Made by a program: the position numbers and the translations under genes. The notes under the pieces were generated by a model that did not search any database, was not told the DNA's origin, and saw only the letters and a list, made by a program, of their open reading frames with translations. A DNA stretch of 64,000 nt from Himantopus leucocephalus (Eukaryota > Chordata > Aves > Charadriiformes > Recurvirostridae): contig RSEF01000003.1 in NCBI GenBank assembly GCA_003993805.1, forward strand, positions 65,511,749 through 65,575,748. The letters run 5' to 3'. Below, in pieces: positions 39,801 through 50,043 of this stretch. Position 1 is the stretch's first letter, and each line of letters opens with the position of its first letter.

Positions 39801-41002
39801 GCATAGAAAGTTCAAACTCAGGCTGGGAGAAAGCACTTGGCTTGTTAGGAGTTTTTCTTGAATGCTGCCTGCATGGGACAAGCCACAGTTCCTGTTACAT
39901 TTAACAAGTGAGGCTGAAGAAGAAATGGAAAAAACCAAACCCATTACCACAAAGAACTTTGCACTGGAACAAACCGTATGCACCTCTGAGAGGTGAAGAG
40001 GAAGCCAGGTTACATCTTCTGGGAGCTGGGTTGTATTTTCTGAAAGCTGGCATAGGATTTGTCATGACTGCATGCGGAATAAAAGGTGACTGAGTCCCCC
40101 CCCGGCTAATATTATCCTGTTCTTTCCTCAGCACAGACCCAACCACCAATTTTAGGTGGACTCTTACTCAGGCTATAACGACTCCCAGAGCTCGGCGTAT
40201 AACGGGGAAATCTGTCTTATAGCACTGCCTGGAGAGAATACAGTTAATAGTCTGGATGAAGGACGTAAATAGTGGTATACCATTATTTTTGGTCTCTAGG
40301 AATCAGTAAACTCATATGGAGTATCATAGTACATTCTTCTGGAATACGTGAGAAAAGATGCTGTCTTATAATTAGGCTGGGTATAGACAACAAATGTCTA
40401 CTGCTCTTCCTCTCTTAACCTCAGTTAAACTTCAGTGGCAGCCCTGGAGGCTCCAACCTTTAGGATAAAAGAAGCAGCAACTGATTTTACTGCTGATATT
40501 TCATTGTGCACAGTTACAGACAAAGTTGAGGTTGCAAATGAATTCCCGTAATGGAGGTGTCTCTCTCCTATAAGGACATAAAAGATCACATCATTCTTAA
40601 AACTCAACAAAGTAGAATAATTCCCCTAATTTCAAGTAGATTAGACAAACATTCCCAAATGTTTATAATTAATAATAAAGAGAAAAACTAAATATCAGAA
40701 AATAAACATGCCTGAGTTTTCTGGCATGTCATGAGAGCTCTGCATAAAAGCAAAGTTATTTAAGTTCTCCTTTAAAAAAAAAATAATTTTGAATATAGTT
40801 ATGCATTGTGAAACCAGGAATATGGCACACAAAATAGATGCCGAAGATGTCTTTTTAAGGTTTCTAGATGTAAAACACTTAAGGTATTACTACTTGAGGA
40901 GGTATTTCTCATTCTGTTTGTACAGACTGTGACACAGTGGACCTCTACTGTCCCATGAACAAAAGTACTGGAGTTATAAAGTAAGTCACACTCCTTTTCT
41001 GT

Positions 41003-41057
41003 GTTTTTTTATTATTTTTATTTTCCTCTTTTTTTTTTTTAATTTTTTTTTTTTTGT
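41003..41057 (+). repeat. T-rich low-complexity tract in the intron
   Basis: Runs of 7 to 13 T are broken by ATTA and CCTC. On the gene strand this is an A-rich tract, perhaps the remnant of a poly(A) tail, but no retrocopy is recognised beside it. Confidence 0.8.
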
Positions 41058-43909
41058 TCTGCAGCAGCACTGGAAAGACTTGGAGACAGAATGCTGTCTG
41101 CAAACAACAGCTGAAGAGCTCTGGATGAATAAACCGGGGACCTCGATTATTCCTGACCTTTGACAAAGACCTCAGGTTTATTCTTAACTTATAGATGCAA
41201 ATACTGTCTGTACAAAGATAAAAACATTTTTCATTATTAAAACAAAGTTAGTTAAGTAATTGCTGTAAAAGTTTCCATATTTAAAAGAATAGTTTAATTT
41301 TTTGTCTTAAACTAAGCCATTCTGACAGTGTAGGGAAAAGTTCTCAGCTGTATTGGATCTCTCTTTTATTCATACCTCAGTGTTGAGAGCTGTAATGATT
41401 TCATGTTTGAGAAATTTATTTTAAGACTGCATTTAGTTTCTGTTCCTTTCTTCTAAATAACTTTCATTTCTCACATTCAAACTTTTAGGCAAAATCCCAG
41501 TTTATTCATAAGGTGAAATTAGTGTATTTTAGGTGAAAACTCAGTTACTATTACTGAAGTTACTAAAGTAACTACTTTTTTATTCTCTTTGGTACACAAG
41601 GAAATGATCATTTCTTAGCATCTATGAGTTAGATGTATCTCACCCAATTTTTCTGTCTAAATCAGACATTTAATGAATGAGTACAAACAGTAGCAGAAAA
41701 GACATCCATGACAAATCTACCTTGCTTTGATGCATGCTGATTGGGAATGGGATTCCTAACTTCACCTATCTAAATACGGCAAAAAGAAAAGCTAGTCTTC
41801 TGGCTCTGGAAAGGATGGATAGAAATAAGGATCACCAGAGGACTATTCATTCCAACAGTGTAGGGCACTTACTTTAGGATTTGTGAATCCCAATCAGAGG
41901 TGCTTGTGTCTCTACGTTGTCTATAGAGCGAGATGAATTCTTTTACGAAGGCCGTGAGGTGCCCAGGAAGAGCAAAGGACGAGCAGGGAGCTGGATAAGT
42001 TGGGAACACAGCAGGACCAGGGGAGGCAGGGATGGGGGCAAAAAGGTGTCATTAGGTAACCTGGAGAACACTAAAACAGAAGTTGTGAACCATATGAGGT
42101 AGCAACAAGGGGTAGGAGAATATGACGGGCAAGAGGCTGTGAGGAGAAATGACTGATAGGAGAAATATCTAACTATAGGCATAAGACAGGAATAAGTAGG
42201 TGGCTAGGGGGAAAGTATGAATTATGCAGCTGATTATCCTTTCTGATTAGGAAAGGAAACCTTCAGGGGTGGAATGGCAGCTCCTCACAATTTAAGAGAT
42301 AGCAGAGTCTCTGAAATCCCATCCAAGCAGCAGAGGGAAGCCTACAGTTTTGTGCAGGTATTTTATTTTTAACTTGAGATGACAACAATAAAAAGTACAA
42401 AAGGAAGAGCTCTGAGAGCAGCTGGCTTTCCAGCAAAAGTGAAAAAAGCCAGCAGGCAAGCAAAAGCAACAAGAGCAGGAGTGGAGAACTCATTTTAAAC
42501 TCCAGATCCCAATTAAAGCTTAGAAGAAGATTTTTAAGTCCCTTAAGGGAAGGTGGCTGGGGAGATGTCATTTGGAGTGCAGAAATCATGCAGACAATGA
42601 GACAAGAGAACAGCTTTAAAATGTAGTGAGATAGAATAGACCTCAATGCCAACTTCTAAATATGGTACAAACAGTAAAATGAGGGAATTAACAGTCATTA
42701 CAAAAGAAAAAATAAGATAACTTTTTATAAATATAAATAATTTTCTTATAAAAGAGAAATAATATATCTTGCATCATGTAATTCTTATACCCATATTTAC
42801 ATTTCCTCAGGCTTCAGTAGAACTATTCATAATTTCTGAAATACACAGATTTAGTTTGAAATAACTAAACTAGAATGGGTTTTAAAACTGAAAAAAATCC
42901 TCTGCTTATCAGAGAGGAACTGAATCAAACATATTTCTAGACGGGAAAACTGAGCAATAAAAAAAACTGTCATGAATGGAAATACCCATGTACAGTAAAG
43001 GCAAAAACTGTAGCTGCCATTGCTACTGATAATATAAACCAAGTAAAAGTGTTTGCTCTAGGGACATACAAAACGTAATCTAGTGGTGCTGTTATTTGTG
43101 TCAATTCAAGAAATGAACTGAGAGAAATTGAAATGGATAGCAGAGTATGGTGTATGAGCTGAAGTGAGTGTTTCCTCACTTTGACTCATATGTTTACATT
43201 TTTGAGAAGTAAATATTAAATTTGATTTTTTTTTGTTAGCTATTTAGTGAACACAGTATTGTACATATGGCAAAACTAGTGCCACTGGCCAAGAATACAG
43301 AGAAACATTGCCTTCCAAGAAACATGGTGTGTGTGGGGAGAAGAGGGAGAATAGATGCAAATAGAAGTCAATTTCTTTTATTTAGCTTTCGGGGCAAAAC
43401 GTTTTATACAGCTTACTGTGCTAAAACTAGGTTACAATATATCATCTTCAGTACTGTGTGTAATCAGTGTTTAAGGCTTTTTATTTTCTCAAATAGCTCC
43501 ATTTGCTCATTCAGACAGAGCTTGTGCCATTTCACTGAATCTCCTGCTGTCAGGAATTATACACATAGAAGTAAACTGTAGATTAACCATCTACGGGTTG
43601 TGTGGAAAGAGCTTTACCATTTGGAAAGTCTAATACAGAAATATTGCTATTTCTGATTCTATCAGTACATTATAATAATTCAGATGTCCTTTACTTTCAG
43701 CATTAAATTCTTATACGCACCTGCAGGCATTGAGCTTGTCAACCTTTATTCCTTAATGAACCCTAAGGCTTAACCTTTCTTTTTATAAAAAAATGAGCTC
43801 CCTTCTGAAAATTTGCTAATGGAAGTGGAGGAAGTTTATAAAAAACAGGAAAGGAATGCTATCTGACAAAATATTTTACTTTCTGCTGCCTATCACTATG
43901 TTCTTGCTG

Positions 43910-43943
43910 TCTTGGGAGGAATGTTATCTTGGGAGGAGTTATA
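43910..43943 (+). repeat. Short imperfect tandem duplication
   Basis: TCTTGGGAGGAATGTTA is followed at once by TCTTGGGAGGAGTTATA, two copies of a 17-bp unit with a few differences. Confidence 0.8.
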
Positions 43944-44865
43944 TGTCTAAATATGGTTTATTAAAACAAATTAACTGAGGTTACACATGTCATAAGTTTA
44001 AGAATAGGGACAGAAAGAATACTTTTAAGAAGAATATTTTCCTCCAGTGATAGCTGGTCAGTGGCATGAGCCATACTGAAGCACAAGTGTACAAATGATC
44101 TCAGCCACAGAAGGCTGGTAGATAATTATAGTAGGTAGTTTGGGCTTTGTTTTGAAAGGTAACTGTCAAACATAATATCACAACAATAAAGTAAGCAGAT
44201 ACAGAAATTCAAAATTGCCTAATAATAGTGTTCTAAATACCATGTGACCTGCCGTGAATTAAAACAGGAGAAATTATACCATCTGTTTTCATTCAACTTG
44301 TTAAAAATGCTCTCAGGGATTGATGAGACCAGAAAGCATGGTAGATTATTTTGATTTTAGTGTAGTGGGAAAGTAGATCAGCTATTCCCTTCACCTGAGG
44401 GAGCCAGAGATCCTTGTTCTGCAACAAGTCACGGTGCATTGGGTTCTCTCATGGAATAAAGTGATCATTGCTTTCAAGCAACTGACAGTTACTTGATCCT
44501 GTTTGGTAACATTTACTATTTCAAAAGGTATAATTTTCATAACGCTACTATCCATTTATCTTTGATATCATGGTTCTGTCATTCTTGTTCCTGACCATCT
44601 GGATTTTTAAGACGGAATGCCCATTTTAATGGCAGAATATTACACATTTGTCTTATCACATTTGTCTGCTGATTTATCTTGTGGTCAGCCCCTACAATGC
44701 ACCTCAATAGCAAGAAGAATCCATTATATAAAAAAAAAGAGAGGAAATTGAATCAAATGTCAAGCTGATTTATCACAGGCCACATTTAAACAATCATTGT
44801 TTTGTAAAGAGTTTCTGTAAAATAGAAAACATTTTGAGTCTTACTTTCAAAATTCTTCTAATTGT

Positions 44866-44980
44866 TGGAGCACCTGGAAATCCTTGATTGGAATCCCATT
44901 GTGCAGGGCACTGTGCAAACAAAGTACAAAAAGATGCTCTCTTCTCCAAAGAATTCAAAATCTACGGGTAGGGTAGCAGG
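44866..44980 (+). repeat. Ancient interspersed repeat copy 1
   Basis: The segment contains GGAATCCCATTGTGCAGGGC, ACTGTGCAAACAAAGTAC and AAAAAGATGCTC...CCAAAGAATTCAAAATCTA. It shares its layout with 60903-60962 and with an old repeat type I recall from turtles and birds (ACAAACACAGAACAAAAAGA...CCAAAGAGCTTACAATCTAA). No family name is claimed. Confidence 0.45.
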
Positions 44981-46187
44981 AAACAAACACAGGCAGAAAG
45001 GGGACTCAGGAAAACCATGAGTCAATAAAGAGCTGTGAGTCAAGAGCGTAAATAGTGGTTTCTATGTAGCTTATAACTGTGAAATTTTCAGCAAAAGGAC
45101 ATTTCTGAGATGAACAGAAGAGTGCAAATAAGTATCTTCATATAAGTTCATAGGAATGCTTGTTTAAATATTTAACAAATTGACAATGGTACTTGTAACT
45201 GGAAGAACCGAGATCAGAGTCAATAGATGCAGAAAGGTAAATGGTAGATTGCTAAAGAAAAGGTGAGTAGCTTACATTTGATTTGATGGTTGAAGAGGTG
45301 TTTGCAAGACCTGCTGGACACACATGGTATGGAACCGCATCAGCTTTCCAGGTGGGTGTGCATGGGGTGAGCTTGGCAAGGTCAGGGAAGAGTGTACTAC
45401 TGTGACCCAGATGGGGCATTATTAGTGCTCAGATAAGAGTTTTAGCCTTGTGGATTGGTAAATCAGACTATGTATTAGTGATGTTTTACAATACAAATAA
45501 GCAGAAGCTGAACATAGGCTGAGCGTGAGGATTTAGAAAGAGGCCTGACTGAAAGGTGATGCCATATGATAGGCCTGCATGGCATGAAGGACAAAGACAT
45601 TCACAGGTGGTGAAGAAAGGTTGGTGTGGGCAGACACTAGATGGAAGGCAAGGAACTCTGTGTAGCTGCTTCTACTACTGACTGCTGAACAGACAGACCA
45701 ATATTTTTTGTGGGCAGCAGAGGGATCTATATGAGATGTGAACTTGAACTGGCCCAGGAAACACACTCTGGTGTCGTTACACACTCCCACAGGCAGTGAA
45801 GGATGTGGTGTCTATCAGCAGTGTCTCTAGCAGCCCTGAGAGCCTGAGTCTGATGGAGGTGATGACCTCAGGGACGAAGGCAGGAGGCAGAGCTTCAGGA
45901 GAGATCACCAGCATTTGTCGTGTGCCTGGTTATGGACAGCAGTGTAGAGCAGAGGAAGCTGGTCATGCCTACGTATTAATTCACATACCACTTTTCCTTA
46001 TGAAAAATTCTTGCAATGAAAAATACAAATAGAATGGTGTATCATGTGTGTGCTTGTAGTTATCTACCTACCAATGCAAAAGCTTTTTTTAGGCATTAAC
46101 ACCCCCAGAGCGGGCCATCTCCTGGGTGACTTGAAGGTTTCCTAATGATGAAATGAAAGAAAAAGAGGTCTGGGAGGCAGAGGCTCC

Positions 46188-46221
46188 CAGGTTTCTGAAC
46201 AGGTTTCTGTTCAGGTTTCTG
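46188..46221 (+). repeat. 12-bp tandem repeat, three copies
   Basis: CAGGTTTCTG occurs exactly at 46188, 46200 and 46212, separated by the dinucleotides AA and TT, giving a strict 12-bp period. Confidence 0.9.
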
Positions 46222-46912
46222 AAGTGTTACTTACATGGACTATTTATTTTATATATGTCATGGGAGAAATGTAAACTGACACACCCTTTTTGTAAATATA
46301 TGTAAATGTGCATGTAAATCCCACCTCTGTCACTTGGCAGGTTGTCTATTAAGCCCTAGCAATATCGTTGATAGTAGCTGGCCTTTGAATAACGGCAGTG
46401 TTTAAAGCTCTTAGGTGGAGATGCGCTTTCATTTCATTCATGTAACTGTACTTAAGCTGACTGAGATAGAAAATAGCAGAAATATTGATGTCCCCACTAA
46501 GGGTGTCTGTTGGCAAGCTGAATTTGACAGTGTGCAAAGCAACTAGCAAATTCCAATTAAGGCTAAGGTTCATGTTATTACTGGCTAGAAAGCATTGCCG
46601 TAAAGAGAAGAGTTGAGCTGATCTCTCCCAGCTCCTCAACTGAACTCCACACTGAGACCAAGGTGCCCGACCCCTGCTCTGACTCCCTCAGACCTGCAGA
46701 GCAGGAGGAGAAGGGCAGGAGGAAGCAAACAGGAGGGCCCCCAGCATGAGGCCAGGTTTATCTTTGACCACAAAGCTTTGTTTATAGCCTTTACTGGCAA
46801 ATGAGTTAGAAAGGAGTTTGAAAATCAGTGCCCAAGTACTCAGCTGTGTCTGTGCCCTTTTCCTCTTCTCTGTCCTCAAACACACAGTGGATAGTGACAA
46901 AACTGCTGTTTT

Positions 46913-48424
46913 AGAATCATAGAATCATAGAATTGTTTAGGTTGAAACGGACCTTAAGATCACTGAGTTCCAACCCCCCTGCCATGGGACACCTCCCACT
47001 AGACCAGGTTGCTCAAAGCCCCATCCAGCCTGGCCTTGAACACCTCTAGGGATGGGGCATCCACAGCTTCTCTGGGCAACCTGTTCCAGCGCCTCACCAC
47101 CCTCATAGTGAAAAATTTCCTCCTGATATCTAATCTAAATCTACCCTCTTCTATTTTGAAGCTATTACTTCTTATCCTATCACTACATGCCCTTGCAAAA
47201 AGTCCCTCTCCTGGCTTCTTGTAGGCCCCCTTCAGATACTGGAAGTCTGCTATAAGGTGTCCCCAGAGTCTTCTCTTCTCCAGGCTGAACAACCTCAACT
47301 CTCTCAGACTGTCCTCACAGCAGAGGGGCTCCAGCCCCCTGGTCATCCTTGTGGCCCTCCTCTGGACTTGCTCCAACAGGTCCATGTCCTTTTTGGGCTG
47401 AGGACTCCGACACTGGATGCAGTACTCCAGGTAGGGTCTCACCAGAGAGGAGTAGAGGGGCAGAATCCCCTCCCTTGACTTGCTGGCCATGTTGCTTTTG
47501 ATGAAGCCCAGGATACAGTTGGCTTTCGGGGCTACGAGTGCACATTGCTGGGTCATGTTGAGCTTCTTATCCACCAACACCCCCAAGTCCTTCTCCTCAG
47601 GGCTGCTCTCAATCTATTCTCTGCCCAGCCTGTATTTGTGCTTGACCCTGCCATGACCCAGGTGCGGGACCTTGCACTTGGCCTTGTTGAACCTCATGAG
47701 GTTTGGACAAGCCCACCTCTCAAGTCCCTCCAGGTCCCTCTGGATGGCATCCCTTCCCTCCAGTGTGTCAACTGTGCCACACTGCTTGGTGTCATTGGCA
47801 AACTTGCTGAGGGTGCACTCAATCCCACTGTTCATGTCACTGACAAAGATGTTAAACAGCACCGGTCCCAGTACTGACCCCTGAGGAACACCACTCATCA
47901 CTGGTTTCCACTTGGACATCGAGACGTTGACCACAACTCTTTGAGTACTACCATCCAGCCAGTTCCTTATCCACCAACTGGTCCATCCATCAAATCCATG
48001 TCTCTCCAGTTTAAAGACAAGGATGTCGTGTGGGACAGTGTCAAATGCTTTGCATAAGGCCAGGTAGATGACATCTGTTGCTCTCCCTTGTCCACCAATG
48101 CTGTAACACCATCATAGAAGGCCACCAAATTTTTCAGGCATGACTTGCCCTTGCTGACGCCATGTTGACTGTCACCAATCACCTCCTTATTTTCTATGTG
48201 CCTTAGCAGAGTTTCCAGGAGGATCTGCTCCATGATCTTGCTGGGCACAGAGGTGAGACTGACCGGCCTGTAGTTCCCCAGGTCTTCCTTTTTTCTCTTT
48301 TTGAAAATGGGGGTTACATTTCCCCTTTTCAAGTCAGTGGGAACTTCACCAGACTGCCACAACTTTTCAAATACAATGGAAAGTGGCTTAGCAACTTCAT
48401 CTGCCAGTTCCCTCAGGACACTCA
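46913..48424 (-). mobile_element. 5'-truncated CR1 LINE with decayed reverse transcriptase, sense to the host gene
   Basis: The 3' end carries repeated ATGATTCT octamers (plus-strand agaatcat at 46913 and 46921), the hallmark CR1 tail. Reading on the minus strand, the ORF2 C-terminal half is recognisable in three pieces. 48362-48090 holds [20 protein letters not shown]. 47934-47614 holds [17 protein letters not shown] and the active-site region FANDTK. 47586-46999 is the C-terminal part, with [13 protein letters not shown] motifs replaced by [10 protein letters not shown] and ending [13 protein letters not shown]. Breaks seen: a one-base frameshift near 48090, a Trp-to-stop change at 47614-47616, and loss of the first catalytic Asp (FADD-type motif reads FAND). 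The 5' part of the element is missing, as is usual for CR1. It is a dead copy of moderate age. Confidence 0.93.
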
Positions 48425-48428
48425 GTTT

Positions 48429-49011
48429 TGCACTGGAATGCAGCAGTTAGGATAAGCACCAGCAAGTATGCGCTACTGCTCGTATCGGGTGTCCATGCCC
48501 AGGTGCTGGCACAGGTAGGGGGGGCTGCAGGGTGCCCTCTGTGAGGAGCCCGGTGCTGGACACAGCCAGTTCCACGCTGGCTCCAATTGACCCACTGCAG
48601 GGCACAGCTCAGCCCTCCAGCCAAGGTGGTGGCGCCTCAGGGAAAACCTGTGTAATGAAGGGCCAAAAATGCCACAAAGAGTAGGAAGGGGACCATAGGA
48701 GTGAAGGACTGAAGTTGAGCATGGGAAAGAGGGGAGGAAGGGTGTTACTTTAATGTTTGTCTTTTTGTTTCCCAATACCAGATGCAGTAATCAAACACAC
48801 ACATATATATTACTTAGAAATAAAGTTAATTTTCCCCAAGTTGAGTCTGTTTTGTCCACAACTGTAACTGACAAGTGATCTCCCTGTCTTTTTCTTGACC
48901 CATGAACTTTCTCATTCCTGTTCTATTTGCTCCCCCCTGCCCAGCTGAGGGGGAGGACTGAATGAGCAGCTGAGTGGGAGCGTGGCTACTAGCCAAGGCT
49001 AACCCGCCACA
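48429..49011 (+). mobile_element. Solo or partial avian ERV LTR, antisense to the host gene
   Basis: The segment resembles an LTR family I recognise from many bird genomes. It contains AATAAA (48819-48824) followed by a U5-like part with CCCCAAGTTGAGTCTGTTTT and a right end reading AACCCGCCACA. The left edge is uncertain: it lies within about 15 bases of where CR1 homology stops (48424), and no clear target duplication was found. No internal retroviral genes flank it. Confidence 0.7.
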
Positions 49012-49656
49012 CTACTGTGTGCTTACTTGCTAGTTCCTTTGTCCTTTTACATGCACAAAATTTCAACTAATATCAGCTTCATGTAGGAGGACTATAGCTT
49101 CACACCTATAAATTAACTATTCTGAAAGATTGATAGTAGTAGATTTTCCAAATGAAAAGATTATCAAACTTATACAACTAGCGAATAATCAACAAGAAGT
49201 CTCCACTTAACAAGAAACAGGCACTTGTAAATTCTGCAAGACTTCCCTGACCAGACTGGGAGAAACTAGACATCAACCCCAGGATAAGTATACTACGCTA
49301 CTGTTACTAAGAATAGCCTGCAAGATAATATAATGAATTTGTAATTTAGATGCTGAAATATACAGATTTCAAAAGTACTAGCCAAGAAGAGTTTCAACTA
49401 CAGTTGTTGGAAATGATAGGTAATTGACATTGCTAAAAATCAAGTGTCAAATAAATGAAATTTATTGAAATGTAAGGTTATAATTTGAGGTTCTGAACAG
49501 AATTATTCAGATTTCTTTAAACACATGTTGAGGTTTAGCCCCAGCCGGCAACTAGGACCATGCAGCCATTCATTCACTCCTGCCTGTTCCCCCCATAAGA
49601 TAGTTAGAAAAGGGAGAAAAAGGGGAAAACCCCCTCATGGGTTGAGATAAAGATAG

Positions 49657-49662
49657 TTTAAT
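49657..49662 (-). terminator. ATTAAA poly(A) signal of the intronic solo LTR
   Basis: ATTAAA reads on the minus strand, followed by a CTTTATCTCAACCC segment typical of the R/U5 edge of this LTR family. It lies in the sense direction of the host gene and could in principle end transcripts within the intron. Confidence 0.5.
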
Positions 49663-49808
49663 AGAACTGTAACGGAAGAAAAGATAACAATAATAATAAT
49701 GGTAAAAGAACATGCAAAAGGAGTGATGCAATACAACTGCTCGCCACCCAATGATCGGTTGCTCAGCCTGAGCAGCGATTGCGGATTCCTGCCCCCGGCC
49801 GACCCCCA

Positions 49809-49816
49809 TTTATATA
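49809..49816 (-). promoter_or_regulatory. TATA box of the intronic solo LTR
   Basis: TATATAAA reads on the minus strand inside the LTR, about 150 bases before the LTR's own ATTAAA, as expected for an LTR promoter. Whether it is active is unknown. Confidence 0.55.
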
Positions 49817-50043
49817 CTGAGCATGACATCTATGGTATGCAATATTCCTTTGGCCAGCTTGTCCTGTGTATGCCACCTCTCAGCTTCTCTGGGAAGCTGA
49901 AAAAGTCCTTGACTTAATATAAGCATTACTTAGCAACAACTAAAACAATATGTGTTATCAATATTATTCTCATACTAAATCCAAACCACAGCAGCTCCTA
50001 GGAAGAAAATTAACTATATCCTAGCTGAAACCAGGGCAGCACA

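Larger units (their letters stand above)
30774..46912. other. Inner intron, 3' part, no recognised exon
   Basis: AT-rich sequence. It holds the palindrome at 36792, the T-rich tract at 41003, the duplication at 43910, the old repeat at 44866 and the 12-bp repeat at 46188. A 129-codon minus-strand frame (42263-42652) comes from a purine-rich plus strand and encodes Leu and Ser runs; it is not convincing. I noticed no other repeat family. Confidence 0.6.
49526..50038 (-). mobile_element. Solo ERV LTR (513 bp), sense to the host gene
   Basis: On the minus strand it starts TGCCCTGGTTTCAGC and ends CTAAACCTCAACA, giving TG...CA ends with short imperfect inverted termini. TATATAAA lies at 49816-49809 and ATTAAA at 49662-49657, so U3, R and U5 are ordered correctly for the minus strand. 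Flanking 5-mers are acaca (49521-49525) and gcaca (50039-50043), a likely target duplication with one mismatch. The sequence resembles a class III (ERVL-like) LTR family common in neoavian birds. There are no internal genes, so it is a recombination-derived solo LTR. Confidence 0.85.

Noticed and set aside
42263..42652. 129-codon minus-strand open frame with Leu-rich runs
   Set aside because: It comes from a purine-rich plus strand with low complexity, lies within the intron, and resembles no protein; it looks like chance.
47009..47884. Plus-strand open frames over the CR1 copy
   Set aside because: They are antisense shadows of the LINE reverse transcriptase.
48429..50038. One full provirus bounded by the two LTRs
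   Set aside because: The LTRs belong to different families, lie in opposite orientation, and only about 500 bases without viral genes separate them.
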